Both the position numbers and the translations under genes were made by a program. This document shows positions 17,261 through 26,867 of a stretch of DNA of 64,000 bases, piece after piece. Each line of letters begins with the position of its first letter. Position 1 is the stretch's first letter. Origin of the DNA: Kiritimatiellales bacterium (GTDB lineage: Bacteria > Verrucomicrobiota > Kiritimatiellia > Kiritimatiellales > Pontiellaceae); contig QKAU01000065.1 in assembly GCA_003246265.1 (NCBI GenBank), forward strand, positions 28,019 to 92,018, given 5' to 3'. The notes beneath the pieces are model-generated. The model saw only the letters and a list, made by a program, of their open reading frames with translations. It was not told the DNA's origin and made no database searches.

Positions 17261-18148
17261 ATGACGGCAAGAATCATCGATGGAAAGCAGATTGCGGCGG
17301 ATATCCGCGACGAACTCAAGGCCGAGGTGGCCGCGCTCAAGGAGAAGGGGATCGTGCCGGGGCTGGGGGTTGTCCTTGTCGGCGAAGATCCGGCCTCCCA
17401 ATCGTATGTGTCGGCCAAGGAGAAGGCATGCGAGTCGATCGGCATCTATTCGGACGACAACCGCCTGCCGGTCGAAACGACGCAGGAGGAGTTGCTTGCG
17501 CTGGTCGGGCGCATGAACAACGATCCTAGGATCAACGGCATCCTCGTGCAGCTGCCCCTGCCGCGGCATATCGATGAGTCGGCCGTATTGATGGCGATCG
17601 ATCCCGACAAGGACGTGGACGGCTTCCATCCGGTGAATGTCGGGAAGATGGTCGTGGGTGAGGATGCCTTCCTGCCATGCACGCCGCACGGCGTGGTACA
17701 GATGCTCCGGCGCAGCGGCGTGGAGACTTGCGGGGCCCATGTCGTGGTGGTCGGGCGTAGCAACATCGTGGGCAAGCCGGTCGCCAACATGCTGCTGCAG
17801 AAGAAGGAAGGGGCCAATGCGACCGTGACCCTGTGCCATACGCGGACGCGCGACCTGGGCCAGTTCACCCGCCAGGCCGACATCATCATCGCGGCATCGG
17901 GATTCCCGAACACCGTGACCGCCGACATGGTGAAGGAAGGTGCGGTGGTTATCGATGTCGGGGTCAACCGCATCGAGGATCCGACGCGCGAGCGGGGATA
18001 CCGTCTGGTGGGGGACGTCGACTTCGACGCGGTAAAGGAGAAGGCCTCGATGATTACGCCGGTACCCGGCGGCGTAGGTCCGATGACCATCACCATGCTG
18101 CTGTTCAACACCGTGGTTTCGGCCAAACGGGCAAATGGCATTGACTAA
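17261..18148 (+). CDS. folD: Bifunctional methylenetetrahydrofolate dehydrogenase/cyclohydrolase
   Basis: FolD interconverts 5,10-methylene-, methenyl- and 10-formyl-tetrahydrofolate in one-carbon metabolism, using NADP. The 295-residue protein shows 'GEDPASQSYVSAKEKACESIGI' with the catalytic Lys, 'GILVQLPLPRHID', 'KDVDGFHPVNVGKM' and the cofactor motif 'VVVGRSNIVGKPVANML', ending in 'TPVPGGVGPMT'. All family signatures are intact. Confidence 0.96.
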   Translation: MTARIIDGKQIAADIRDELKAEVAALKEKGIVPGLGVVLVGEDPASQSYVSAKEKACESIGIYSDDNRLPVETTQEELLALVGRMNNDPRINGILVQLPLPRHIDESAVLMAIDPDKDVDGFHPVNVGKMVVGEDAFLPCTPHGVVQMLRRSGVETCGAHVVVVGRSNIVGKPVANMLLQKKEGANATVTLCHTRTRDLGQFTRQADIIIAASGFPNTVTADMVKEGAVVIDVGVNRIEDPTRERGYRLVGDVDFDAVKEKASMITPVPGGVGPMTITMLLFNTVVSAKRANGID

Positions 18149-18199
18149 TGGGGAGGCTGGGACGATAGTTCGAGCAAGCCAACAGCCAAGGAGGCGGTT

Positions 18200-18703
18200 A
18201 TGATCTCGAAGAAAATGGAAGCTGCGCTCAACGAGCAGGTCAACAAGGAATTCTACTCGGCCTACATGTACCTCGCGATGTCGGCCTATTGCAATAGCAT
18301 CGGGCTCCCCGGTTTTTCGCACTGGATGCGGCTCCAGTACGAGGAGGAGAACATGCATGTGACCAAGATGTACGACTACATCCTGAGCCAGGGCGGGCAG
18401 GTACACCTCAAGGCGATCACAGAGCCGCCCAAGGAATATGGAAAGCCGCTCGATATATTCAAGAAAACCCTTGAGCACGAGCAGTTCGTTACCGCTTCGA
18501 TCCATCGGCTGATGGAGCTGGCGATCGAGGAGCGCGATTTTGCCACCCAGACGTTCCTGCAATGGTACGTGACCGAGCAGGTCGAGGAGGAGTCGAACGT
18601 CAACGACATCCTGGCGCCGCTGCGCATGGTGGGCGAAGACAAGGGCGGGTTGATGATGATCGACCAGAAGCTGGAACAACGCACGCTGGCGACCGGCGCG
18701 TAG
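18200..18703 (+). CDS. Ferritin
   Basis: 167 residues forming the four-helix ferritin fold. The ferroxidase ligands are visible in 'EQVNKEFYSAYMYLAMSAYC' (Glu17 region), 'YEEENMHVTKMYDY' (the Glu-x-x-His pair) and 'FLQWYVTEQVEEE'. It should store iron as a 24-mer in the cytoplasm. AAGGAGG precedes the ATG. It follows folD by about 50 bases, and the next gene begins 14 bases after its stop. Confidence 0.94.
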   Translation: MISKKMEAALNEQVNKEFYSAYMYLAMSAYCNSIGLPGFSHWMRLQYEEENMHVTKMYDYILSQGGQVHLKAITEPPKEYGKPLDIFKKTLEHEQFVTASIHRLMELAIEERDFATQTFLQWYVTEQVEEESNVNDILAPLRMVGEDKGGLMMIDQKLEQRTLATGA

Positions 18704-18717
18704 GGAGGATGGCCGGT

Positions 18718-19524
18718 ATGAAATGGATTCGCTGCATCGTCGTATTCTTGATGGCCGCTTCGCCGGCCATGGCTTCGCGGATGGACGAGGTGACGCTGAT
18801 AGTGGTGCCGCGCGAAGACGGCGCGGTGCGCGTCGGCATGGATGTCGCCAACCACTATCCAACCCTGCTGCTCAGCTACAAGCTGGGTGCCGGCGGGGCG
18901 GTTTCGCTGCACGGATGGAACGGGAGCGAGTGGGTCAACGTCTCGCTGGAGGATTTCCAAAGCGGCAATTTCTTCCGGACGGGGCCGCAGTCCGCCCTGC
19001 TGGTCGAACGGGGGGATGCCCCGATGCCCGCGGCGCTGGTGCCTCCGGAAGCATGGTGCGGTCCCGTGTACAAAATCACGACCACCGAGGTCCGGCCTTT
19101 GCTTCATCTGACGGGGCAGTACTTCGATTTCAACTACAAGGATTGGAAGTGGTTTTCAGAGAACTACCGCTTTCCGATCGAATCGATCAATCCCGAAGGG
19201 CTCAACATCGCGTGGTACCACCGGCGGTTGAACGAACAGCTTGCGCGCGACGCGGCGTTTGGTGCCAACGACCTGCAGTTCTGGTTCGCCGTCCGGCATC
19301 CCGTGCCGGCCGCGATGGGTGGCGAAGTCGTCGGAGAAGGGGCGGCTTCCGTTGCGGAGGAAATATCCGCTACCAATGAGGTTCCGGTGGTGGACGGAGT
19401 GAATCCGCTGACCAATGCCGCACCCGAAGCGGTGGTAATGGGGGCGAATGCCGCCGAGTCGGCCCCAGCCGTGGAGTCTGCCGATAGCGGAACATCATCC
19501 AATGAACCGAATTCGGCCGAGTAG
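18718..19524 (+). CDS. Secreted protein of unknown function
   Basis: The ATG at 18718 lies nine bases after GGAGG and gives 268 residues with a signal peptide (MKWIRCIVVFLMAASPAMAS). Residues 20-200 form a compact domain rich in aromatic residues ('YKLGAGGAVSLHGWNGSEWVNVSLEDF'), then about 60 residues of Ala/Glu/Val-rich low complexity to the end. I do not recognise the family. The next gene overlaps its end and encodes a small lipoprotein, so the two may act together in the envelope. Confidence 0.72.
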   Translation: MKWIRCIVVFLMAASPAMASRMDEVTLIVVPREDGAVRVGMDVANHYPTLLLSYKLGAGGAVSLHGWNGSEWVNVSLEDFQSGNFFRTGPQSALLVERGDAPMPAALVPPEAWCGPVYKITTTEVRPLLHLTGQYFDFNYKDWKWFSENYRFPIESINPEGLNIAWYHRRLNEQLARDAAFGANDLQFWFAVRHPVPAAMGGEVVGEGAASVAEEISATNEVPVVDGVNPLTNAAPEAVVMGANAAESAPAVESADSGTSSNEPNSAE

Positions 19525-19834
19525 GCCCCTCCAGTACTGGACTGCTGGCCTGGTGCTCCTGTTGGCGGCGGGGTGTGTTTCCAAGCAGGTGGAGCCGGCC
19601 CACACGCCGCGCCTGATGATGGCGCGCGACAGTAGCGGTTGGGTCACGCTAAGCTGGAAATCGGAGCCGGGCTACAAGTACCGCATCGAGGTGATGGATC
19701 CCAAGACGAACCAGTGGGTTCCGCTTCCGGGTGCGGACGTTTTCCATGGGAAGGGCGAAACCATTACACACATGGTGCGAAGCAATCCCCGGATGCCGGC
19801 CCCGTGGTTCAACCTGAGCTTCTCGCACGAGTGA
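19502..19834 (+). CDS. Small lipoprotein of unknown function
   Basis: The ATG at 19502 lies inside the end of the previous gene in another frame. The 110-residue product has a lipoprotein signal ending 'LLLAAGCVS' with the lipidated Cys. The remainder ('GWVTLSWKSEPGYKYRIEVMDPKTNQWVPLPG') looks like a single small beta-sandwich, perhaps fibronectin-III-like. The function is unknown. It is probably co-translated with the gene before it. Confidence 0.7.
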   Translation: MNRIRPSRPLQYWTAGLVLLLAAGCVSKQVEPAHTPRLMMARDSSGWVTLSWKSEPGYKYRIEVMDPKTNQWVPLPGADVFHGKGETITHMVRSNPRMPAPWFNLSFSHE

Positions 19835-19840
19835 GTTTGC

Positions 19841-21163
19841 CTAGGAACTCGCTTCCTCCACCCTGGACGCCACGTCGCGATAGCCGATGTCCGCGGCATA
19901 AATCTCCTTGAAGCAGTGGAGCGCCTGTTCGCGCTCGCCGGCCTCGGCATGGAGGCATCCGAGATCATAGAGGATCTCCTTCCGGGTCGCATCCATGGCG
20001 GGTGCTTCGCCCAGGGCACATTCCAGCTGGCGCATGGCAAGATCCGGCTGGCCCTTGGCCTTGAACGAGAGCCCCAGGTAGAGGAGCGCCCGGATGCGCC
20101 GCTGGGGATGGGCAAGTGCCGCCTGGAACTGCTGGATGGCCTCGGCATGGCGTCCTGCTTCGAAAAGCTGCTTCCCGAATTCGAACTTCAGCTGTAGATC
20201 GGTCGGATAGCGTGCGACCTGGCCGGCCAGGTTGCCGATGCGCAGTTCGTCGCGCATGGATCGAAGCCGGGCAACGCGCTCCCGATCATCGGCATCCTCG
20301 GCTTCGGCCAGCTGGCGGCCGAGCAGCCTCTCCCGGGCTTCCGCGAGTTTCCGGTCCGCATGGGGGTCGGCATCCTTGGCGATGGCGCAGTACTTCACGA
20401 GTGTTTCAACAGCCTCTTCGAGCAACAGGCCCTGCAGCTCCAGGTCGGCCAGTCCTTTCAGCAACTCCAGATTCCCGGGATCGTCCGAAACCTTGCTTCT
20501 GGCTTCCGACAGACGTTCCTCGAACGTGGGTTGTCGCGATTCGCTCCGGACCACATCGCGGAAACTGGCCGCATGCTGCCAGCTGGATTTGCCCATGGTC
20601 AGGCGGGCGGCGGCGTCCTTAAGCTCCTTGGCCGCCGCCGGATCTCCCGGTTTCAGGGCCGCGATCCGTTCCCGACATTCAAATTCCCGGTCGTACTCTT
20701 CAACCAGACGATACAACCTCGCCAGAGGTTCCAGCACGGCCAGATCCGAAGGGCGGTTTTCGTTGATTATTTCAAGGGTCAGGACGGCGGCCTCGGACAA
20801 TCCGGCGCGTTCGGCGGCCTCGCATTGCGCCTGGGCCAGCCGCGGATTGAGCGGGTCGATGCGCAACAGCTTCTCCGCCGCCGCCAGGGCCTCCATGGGA
20901 TTCTTCTTCAAAAGGGAAGCCACCTTGACCCGAGTAGCCAGCGCCTTGGCCACGGCCAGCTTGCTGGCGGGCCGCTCCCGGGCCCTTTTTACTGCTGAGG
21001 TGCGTAGCAACCTGCGAACCTCCAGCAGGCGCGGTTCCACTTGCAAGGCGGCCTCGAACATGTCCATCGCATAGTCGAGGTTGCCGCGTTCCATGGCGGC
21101 GAGCCCCTTTTCATAAAAGGGTTGAATGGCCTGAGGGGCTGCCGCGATCTTTATTTCCGCCAT
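19841..21163 (-). CDS. Tetratricopeptide-repeat protein
   Basis: The start at 21163 follows GAAGGAAGGGAG and gives 440 residues. There are several TPR-like helix pairs, for example 'FYEKGLAAMERGNLDYAMDMFEAALQVEPRL', 'LKFEFGKQLFEAGRHAEAIQQFQAALAHPQ' and 'LYDLGCLHAEAGEREQALHCFKEIY'. No signal peptide or enzyme domain is seen, so it is probably a cytoplasmic scaffold. The central part is charged and helical. No partner can be named from the context. Confidence 0.83.
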   Translation of the reverse strand: MAEIKIAAAPQAIQPFYEKGLAAMERGNLDYAMDMFEAALQVEPRLLEVRRLLRTSAVKRARERPASKLAVAKALATRVKVASLLKKNPMEALAAAEKLLRIDPLNPRLAQAQCEAAERAGLSEAAVLTLEIINENRPSDLAVLEPLARLYRLVEEYDREFECRERIAALKPGDPAAAKELKDAAARLTMGKSSWQHAASFRDVVRSESRQPTFEERLSEARSKVSDDPGNLELLKGLADLELQGLLLEEAVETLVKYCAIAKDADPHADRKLAEARERLLGRQLAEAEDADDRERVARLRSMRDELRIGNLAGQVARYPTDLQLKFEFGKQLFEAGRHAEAIQQFQAALAHPQRRIRALLYLGLSFKAKGQPDLAMRQLECALGEAPAMDATRKEILYDLGCLHAEAGEREQALHCFKEIYAADIGYRDVASRVEEASS

Positions 21164-21275
21164 GGTGCTCCCTTCCTTCAAGTGGTGCCAGTGTAGGGAA
21201 ACGTGCGCAAAATGCAAACCGGGAAGCGGCGGCAGGGGAAAAGTGCAATTGCATCTGGAAATAGGACTGCTGCGG

Positions 21276-21281
21276 TATACT
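21276..21281 (+). promoter_or_regulatory. Candidate -10 element upstream of the YyaL-like gene
   Basis: A TATACT hexamer lies about 30 bases before the ATG at 21310 in the gap between divergent genes. No -35 element at a normal spacing is obvious; TTGCAT lies farther off than usual. It is a promoter candidate by position and sequence only. Confidence 0.3.
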
Positions 21282-21309
21282 ATGCCCGCCAACACGGAAG
21301 GACGCCACG

Positions 21310-23364
21310 ATGCCACGATCAGGAAACCGTTTGACCGGCGAACTCAGCCCCTACCTGCTGCAGCATGCGCACAATCCGGTCGACTGGTATCCGTGGGGTG
21401 ACGAGGCGTTCGCCCGCGCGGAGGCCGAGGATCGTCCGATTTTCCTGTCGATTGGTTACGCAACCTGCCACTGGTGCCATGTCATGGAACGCGAATCGTT
21501 CGAGAACGAGGCCATCGCACATTTGCTCAACGAGGCATTTGTCTGCATCAAGGTCGATCGCGAGGAGCGGCCCGATATCGACGCCATCTACATGGCGGTA
21601 TGCCAGATGATGACGGGGCAGGGGGGATGGCCGCTAACCATTGTCATGACGCCGGACCGCCGTCCATTCTATGCAGCGACCTACATCCCCCCCGCAACGC
21701 GCTACGGCCGCATTGGCATGCAGGAACTGGTGCCGCGCATCGAAGCCGCATGGAGGAGTCGCCGGAACGAACTGCTTGATTCGGCCGGACAGATCGTCCA
21801 TGTGCTTCAGCAACAGGGATCGACGAAAACGGACCATCCTCCAGAACACGATCTTGTCGAGGCCGGCCACCGCGATCTGATGGCCCAATACGATGCCCGG
21901 TTCGGGGGGTTCGGGAATGCGCCCAAGTTTCCAACGCCGCACCGGCTGGTCTTCCTGCTGCGCCACGGCTGTGCGGAAGGGATTTGCGCCGTCGAACACA
22001 CGCTCGAGGCCATGCGCAGAGGCGGAGTTTTCGATCACATCGGCTTCGGATTCCACCGCTACGCCACCGATCGAGAGTGGCTGCTTCCCCATTTCGAAAA
22101 GATGCTCTACGACCAGGCCATGTTGGCCACTGCCTATGCGGAAGCCTTCCTTTCGACGGGTAAACCGATCTATCGGCAGGTGGCGGAGGAGATCCTCGGC
22201 TATGTTGCGCGCGACATGACCTCGCCCGAGGGAGGATTCTATTCGGCGGAGGATGCCGATTCCGAGGGCGAGGAGGGCCTGTTCTACGTGTGGGATGCCG
22301 CGGAGATGGAGCATTTGCTCGGTGCGGAGTACGAAGGCGTAGCCCGGCTATGGAACATCCTTCCGGAAGGCAACTTCAACGACGAGTCCACCCGCCGGCC
22401 CACAGGAAGGAACATTCCGCATCTGGACCGGTTGCCGGATCCCGACGATGCGTCGCGGCTCGCCAGGGTGAGCGAAAAGCTGTTCGAGGTGCGTCGCCGG
22501 CGAATCCACCCCCTGAAGGATACCAAGATCCTGGCGGATTGGAATGGCCTGATGATCGCGGCCTTTGCCATGGCGGGGCGTGTCTTCGGCGAGCCGCGAT
22601 GGGTCCAAATCGCTGAACGGGCGCATGAATTCGTTGCTGGCAACATGCGGGACCCGTCAGGACGGCTTTGGCATCGCTATCGGGAAGGGCATACCCTCGT
22701 TTCCGGGCAGCTTCAGGACTACGCCTTCGTCATTCATTCCCTGTTGGAACTCCATGCGGCGACCTACGACGTCGGCTACTTGGAAGACGCACTGGGATAC
22801 GACGCCATGCTGGCCGAGTTGTTCGCCGACCAGACTGCCGGCGGGTATTTCATGACGGCCGCCGATGCCGAGACGCTGATCGTGCGGCCCAAGGAGTTCC
22901 ATGATGGGGCGATCCCCTCGGGAAATTCGGTGCAGCTTCTGAACCTTGTGCGGCTGGCGCGCCTAACGGGCCGGCCCGAGCTCGCGGAGCGGGCGGAGCA
23001 GTGTGCCCGTGCGATCACCCCTGCGGTGGCTCGCGCCCCGGCCCACCATGCGCAGGCACTGGTCGCGCTGCAGTTTGCGGAGGATGAATCGCTGGAGATC
23101 GTGGTGGTCGGGGAGAGGGGCGATCCGGTGACCGAGGCCATGCTGGGGCAGGTCGATGCGGTCCACGTACCGAGCAAGGTGGTATTGCTGAAGTGCGCGC
23201 AAAACGGAGAGCGATTGGCCAGTCTGGCTCCCTATACGCAAGGCATGTCGATGGTGGGGGGGAGGCCGACCGCCTATGTCTGTCACCGCTTCGCCTGCAG
23301 CCAGCCTGTCACGACGCCCGATGAACTTGCCGAGCGTCTGGCTAGCTGCCCTCGTAGGTCATGA
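21310..23364 (+). CDS. YyaL/spermatogenesis-associated protein 20-like thioredoxin-domain protein (DUF255)
   Basis: 684 residues, normal for the family. The N-terminal DUF255 thioredoxin-like domain carries '[25 protein letters not shown]' with the CxxC (Cys-His-Trp-Cys), and '[15 protein letters not shown]'. The rest is an (alpha/alpha)6 barrel of the N-acylglucosamine 2-epimerase type, with '[20 protein letters not shown]' and '[17 protein letters not shown]'. The family is widespread but its enzyme activity is not established. It ends close to, and converges on, the anti-sigma gene. Confidence 0.9.
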   Translation: MPRSGNRLTGELSPYLLQHAHNPVDWYPWGDEAFARAEAEDRPIFLSIGYATCHWCHVMERESFENEAIAHLLNEAFVCIKVDREERPDIDAIYMAVCQMMTGQGGWPLTIVMTPDRRPFYAATYIPPATRYGRIGMQELVPRIEAAWRSRRNELLDSAGQIVHVLQQQGSTKTDHPPEHDLVEAGHRDLMAQYDARFGGFGNAPKFPTPHRLVFLLRHGCAEGICAVEHTLEAMRRGGVFDHIGFGFHRYATDREWLLPHFEKMLYDQAMLATAYAEAFLSTGKPIYRQVAEEILGYVARDMTSPEGGFYSAEDADSEGEEGLFYVWDAAEMEHLLGAEYEGVARLWNILPEGNFNDESTRRPTGRNIPHLDRLPDPDDASRLARVSEKLFEVRRRRIHPLKDTKILADWNGLMIAAFAMAGRVFGEPRWVQIAERAHEFVAGNMRDPSGRLWHRYREGHTLVSGQLQDYAFVIHSLLELHAATYDVGYLEDALGYDAMLAELFADQTAGGYFMTAADAETLIVRPKEFHDGAIPSGNSVQLLNLVRLARLTGRPELAERAEQCARAITPAVARAPAHHAQALVALQFAEDESLEIVVVGERGDPVTEAMLGQVDAVHVPSKVVLLKCAQNGERLASLAPYTQGMSMVGGRPTAYVCHRFACSQPVTTPDELAERLASCPRRS

Positions 23365-23797
23365 GGAAGTTGAAGGCCAGGTCGTCCTCGGACAGGCCGC
23401 TGTACATCAGGCTTACCACCTGATCCTCGGTGTCGAGGAGCTGGGTCTCCGTCACGACCAGTTCCATGCCGACCTTGCCGGGCCGCAGGGCCGTCATCAG
23501 GAATCCGGCAACCAGCAGCAAGGGGAGTACCGTCGCCATGGCCGGCTTCCAGACCGGCATTTTCGCCGTCCGGCGCTCGGAGGCATTGAGACGAGCTTGT
23601 CGCAGTACGTTCTGCATGGTTTTGGCGCTGGGCTCCGCCGCCAGCCGGGCCGCTTCCTTTACGCCGCCGACAAGCCGGTTGAAGGCGCGGCATCCAGAGC
23701 ACGTCCCGAGATGGATCGCAAGCGCCCTTTTGCGATGCGGCCGGAGACCGCCGGCGTCGTCGAGCAATATCAGTTTTTCCGCATGTTGGCACTTCAT
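23342..23797 (-). CDS. Zinc-finger anti-sigma factor
   Basis: The start at 23797 overlaps the sigma gene stop by four bases (ATGA), giving 151 residues. '[18 protein letters not shown]' holds the HxxxCxxC motif of ZAS-type anti-sigma domains. A membrane helix follows near residues 82-101 ([20 protein letters not shown]), then a short periplasmic domain. It should bind and hold the ECF sigma factor encoded just upstream. The last 23 bases overlap the end of the convergent YyaL-like gene. Confidence 0.83.
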   Translation of the reverse strand: MKCQHAEKLILLDDAGGLRPHRKRALAIHLGTCSGCRAFNRLVGGVKEAARLAAEPSAKTMQNVLRQARLNASERRTAKMPVWKPAMATVLPLLLVAGFLMTALRPGKVGMELVVTETQLLDTEDQVVSLMYSGLSEDDLAFNFLMTYEGS

Positions 23798-24384
23798 GGC
23801 ATGGCCTCCATCAACTCTTCGTATTCTTCCTTGAGCAGAGAACGCAGCTTGCCCAGGGCATATTGCATGCGGGCCAGGCATGTGTTGATCGAGCAGCTCT
23901 GGATCTTGGCGATCTCCTTGAAAGGCACATCCCCGTACGTCCTGAGGAGAAAAACCTCCTTTTGTTCCGGGGAAAGGGTTTCGACGGCGGCTTCAATGGC
24001 CAGCCCCAGCGCATTGCCGCCGTATTCCTCGGCCGGCGTGATTCCCGGGGCCGCCAGGCAGTCCTCCAGCGTCCGGTCGGCGTCCCCTCCGGGAAGCGGA
24101 CTCTGCATGGAGACGTTCTTGCGGTCGCGCCGCGCGCGGTCGATGACCAGGTTGTGGGCGATGCGGAAGAGCCAGTTGAGGAAGTTCTTGTGCTTGAAGC
24201 GCGGCACGTTCTTGAGCGCCCTGAACCAGGTTTCCTGGAAGATTTCTTCGGCATCCTCCCGGCCTTCGGTCATCTTGAGGATGAAGGAGTAGAGCGGCCG
24301 CTTGTATTTTTCGACCAGCGGCTCGAGCGCGTTGGCATTGCCGGCCAAATAGGCGTTGATGCATTCGATGTCCGTTTCGTCCAT
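23794..24384 (-). CDS. ECF-type RNA polymerase sigma factor
   Basis: The ATG at 24384 gives 196 residues. Region 2 is 'YSFILKMTEGREDAEEIFQETWFRALKNVP' with 'NWLFRIAHNLVIDRARRDR', and region 4 is 'LSPEQKEVFLLRTYGDVPFKEIAKIQ' with the helix 'INTCLARMQYALGKLRSLL'. This is the two-domain layout of extracytoplasmic-function sigma factors. The overlapping downstream gene encodes a membrane zinc-finger anti-sigma. It lies 86 bases after the gspH-like gene on the same strand. The target promoters are unknown. Confidence 0.9.
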   Translation of the reverse strand: MDETDIECINAYLAGNANALEPLVEKYKRPLYSFILKMTEGREDAEEIFQETWFRALKNVPRFKHKNFLNWLFRIAHNLVIDRARRDRKNVSMQSPLPGGDADRTLEDCLAAPGITPAEEYGGNALGLAIEAAVETLSPEQKEVFLLRTYGDVPFKEIAKIQSCSINTCLARMQYALGKLRSLLKEEYEELMEAMP

Positions 24385-24470
24385 GGCGCTTGCCGAATCC
24401 TCGATATCTCCGATGCCAACTGTCCCGCCGCGGGGCGGGACACGCCTCCAACAACGCACGACATTCCATG

Positions 24471-25103
24471 CTATTGCCTGGTTTTCGAACGAACCTTTCC
24501 GGTTACAGGATCGATCTCGACCACCATGCCCATTCCATGGTCGTCCTCCAGTTCCATGCGGAACCATTCGCAACGTCCGTTGGGGTAGAATCGTACCAGG
24601 TGTAAATCGGGATACTCCTCGTCATCCCAGTTCTGGTCCTTTTCGAACTGGTAGATGCCGAGTCCTTCGGGCAGATAGCGGTGGATCTCCTTGTCGACCG
24701 GGGTGGAGCCACCGCCCTCCGGAGCACCCTCCACATAGCCTAGGCGCTTGAGCACCTCCTGATCCAGCTCGCCGTCGGCGCGGTTCGTGGTGGTCTGGGT
24801 GGCTCCGCCGAGGTAGATCTCCATGGTATTCGGATCAAGCACCATCGTGAGGGGCTCTTCGCGCAGGATGGCCATGCTGCGCGCGTAGCGGGAAAGCCGT
24901 TCGACCGTCCGGGCGGAGGTCCGTAGCTGGCTGCCCCGGAAGGAGCTGGCGAAATAGGGCAGGGCGATGCCTGAAACGATCACGATCAGGACAAGAACCA
25001 GGATGATCTCGATCAGGGTAAATCCGGAAACGCCAGCAAACCTTCCGGGCAAACACCGAGTTCGGCCAGGAGAGTCGCCCCTGCATGGTGGAGTCCGGGC
25101 CAT
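24471..25103 (-). CDS. GspH-like pseudopilin
   Basis: The 210-residue product has an unusually long N-terminal leader of about 26 residues before the prepilin signal 'SGFTLIEIILVLVLIVIVSGIALPYF'. 'RGSQLRTSARTVERLSRYARSMAILRE' is the segment typical of GspH/FimT-like pseudopilins. The long leader may mean that translation starts at an internal codon; no better ribosome site was found. It follows gspG by nine bases and is most likely in one operon with gspF and gspG. Confidence 0.8.
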   Translation of the reverse strand: MARTPPCRGDSPGRTRCLPGRFAGVSGFTLIEIILVLVLIVIVSGIALPYFASSFRGSQLRTSARTVERLSRYARSMAILREEPLTMVLDPNTMEIYLGGATQTTTNRADGELDQEVLKRLGYVEGAPEGGGSTPVDKEIHRYLPEGLGIYQFEKDQNWDDEEYPDLHLVRFYPNGRCEWFRMELEDDHGMGMVVEIDPVTGKVRSKTRQ

Positions 25104-25112
25104 CGAAGGGGG

Positions 25113-25511
25113 CTATTCCCAATTGTTGATCACCTCGCCCTTGGGGGAGGTGGTGGAAAGGTCGAAGGTATGGGTGTTGTGCGCACCGGGGGCGGCAAAG
25201 GTGTAGGGTTTTCCCCACGGATCCATTGGAATGACCTTCTTCTCCATGAAAGGGCCCCCCTTGGATTCGTCGAGCAGCCCGTCGAGGCTGGAGGGATAGG
25301 CACCGTTGATCATCTCGTATTCCTGGATGGCCATGCTCAGCGAGTTGATATTGGCCTTGGCCTGCGCAATCATGGCCTTTTCAGATTTGCCGCCCATCTT
25401 CGGAATGGCAATGCCTGCTAGAATGCCGATGATGACGACCACGAGCAGGATTTCGATCAGGGTGAAGCCCGAACGCGGGTTCGAACGCGGTCTGCGGTTG
25501 TTCTTTTCCAT
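25113..25511 (-). CDS. gspG: Type II secretion major pseudopilin GspG
   Basis: The ATG at 25511 has GAAGGAGAG upstream and gives 132 residues. The prepilin signal 'RSGFTLIEILLVVVIIGILAGIAIPKM' and the GspG core ('ALSMAIQEYEMINGAYPSSLDGLL'-like helix and loop, then 'DPWGKPYTFAAPG') are clear. GspG forms the main shaft of the pseudopilus. Placement between gspF and a gspH-like gene matches the usual gspF-G-H order. Confidence 0.9.
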   Translation of the reverse strand: MEKNNRRPRSNPRSGFTLIEILLVVVIIGILAGIAIPKMGGKSEKAMIAQAKANINSLSMAIQEYEMINGAYPSSLDGLLDESKGGPFMEKKVIPMDPWGKPYTFAAPGAHNTHTFDLSTTSPKGEVINNWE

Positions 25512-25530
25512 GGTTCTCTCCTTCGGTGTT

Positions 25531-26775
25531 CTATACATGCAATGAATCGGTCAGGGTCAGGATGGGGAGGAGCAGGCAGATGGCGATGCTCCCGACGACC
25601 GCCGCCACCATGACCAGCAGGATGGGTTCGAGTACCGTCGTGCAGGTGCGGATCATCCGGTCGAGTTCCGAGTCGTATCGCCGCGTAATGTGCACGAGGC
25701 TGCCGGCCAGGTCGCCGGTCTCTTCGCCCACCGCCAGCATGTCGATCAGCAGGCGGGGGAAGACCTTGCCCTGGGCGAGCGGCTTCGAGATGGTCGCCCC
25801 GTCGGTCACCCGCTCCCTGGCCTTGCCGATTTCGTCCGATATCACGACGTTGCTGATAGTCTTTTGCACGATGCCCAGCGCCGGGAGGACCGAGACGCCG
25901 TTGCGCAGAAGGGTGCCGAAGGTCCGGGCGAAATGGGCATAGGCGTTGGTTGTGACGATGTTGCCCATGACCGGGATCCGCAGTTGTGCCGCATGCCACC
26001 ACCGCTGTCCTACGCCGTGCCGGATCCACTTGCGCAAGGCCACGACCGCCGCGGCGACAAGGCCCGCCACGATCAGTCCGTAGCGTGTCAGGAAGCCGCT
26101 GATGGCCATCAGGACCAGCGTCGGGCGGGGCAGGGTGGCCCCCATTTCATCGAAGGTGTTGGCGAACTTCGGGACGATGAACGCCATCAGATAGATCACC
26201 GCCCCGCCGCCGATCACCATGACGATGGCGGGGTAGACCAGTGCACCGACCACCTTGCTCCGCGCATCACGAACACGTTCGAAATGGATGCAGATGTTTT
26301 CCAGCGCATTGGGCAGGTTGCCGCCGGCCTCGCCGGCGCGCACCAGGTTGACGTAGAGCGGCGGGAAGGTTTCAGGATAAAGCTCGAGCGCGTCGGAAAG
26401 CGAGGTGCCCTGGACGATCTCGTCGCGCAGGGTTGCGATGATCTGGCCGGTGGCCCCCTGGCCCTTGCGGGCGGACAGCGTATGCAGGGCGCGGCCGATG
26501 GTCATGCCCGATGCGACCAGGTCGGAGAGTTCGCGCGAGAAAAGCAGCAGGTCCTGGAGCTTCATCTTCGCCCTGCGCTGGAAGCCCAGCTCGAACTTCA
26601 AACGCTTCCGGCCGCCTTCCTCCTGCTTGATGGTCCTGGTGGTCTCGGTGATGGAGACCGGCACTTGGCCCATCGATTCGATGATCCGAACGGCCCCGGC
26701 GCGGTCGTTGGCCTCGACCACGCCTTCGACCTTTTCACCCTGCCTGGATCGTCCGATGTATTTGTAGTGCGCCAT
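25531..26775 (-). CDS. gspF: Type II secretion inner-membrane platform protein GspF
   Basis: 414 residues, the normal length. The protein has two homologous T2SSF domains ('LLLFSRELSDLVASGMTIGRALHTLS' and 'FARTFGTLLRNGVSVLPALGIVQ'), each followed by membrane helices ('VYPAIVMVIGGGAVIYLMAFIVP' and 'ILLVMVAAVVGSIAICLLLPIL'). The 'GEEAGNLP/GEETGDLAGSL' signatures (here 'AGEAGGNLPNAL' and 'VGEETGDLAGSL') are present. GspF works with the GspE ATPase, which is not in this window. Confidence 0.93.
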   Translation of the reverse strand: MAHYKYIGRSRQGEKVEGVVEANDRAGAVRIIESMGQVPVSITETTRTIKQEEGGRKRLKFELGFQRRAKMKLQDLLLFSRELSDLVASGMTIGRALHTLSARKGQGATGQIIATLRDEIVQGTSLSDALELYPETFPPLYVNLVRAGEAGGNLPNALENICIHFERVRDARSKVVGALVYPAIVMVIGGGAVIYLMAFIVPKFANTFDEMGATLPRPTLVLMAISGFLTRYGLIVAGLVAAAVVALRKWIRHGVGQRWWHAAQLRIPVMGNIVTTNAYAHFARTFGTLLRNGVSVLPALGIVQKTISNVVISDEIGKARERVTDGATISKPLAQGKVFPRLLIDMLAVGEETGDLAGSLVHITRRYDSELDRMIRTCTTVLEPILLVMVAAVVGSIAICLLLPILTLTDSLHV

Positions 26776-26867
26776 GGTGTCGGTGTTAAACGCCGGGTCA
26801 TCCCGGATATTTCAACGGTGGTCGAGAATACTGGAAGTGTGCGGGAAGGGAAGCTTGAAAACGGCCT

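Noticed and set aside
21204-21216. A single TGCGCAAAATG upstream of the TPR gene
   Set aside because: The nearest GCG is 21 bases on and poorly matched, and the gene is unrelated to glycan use, so it is not counted as a box pair.
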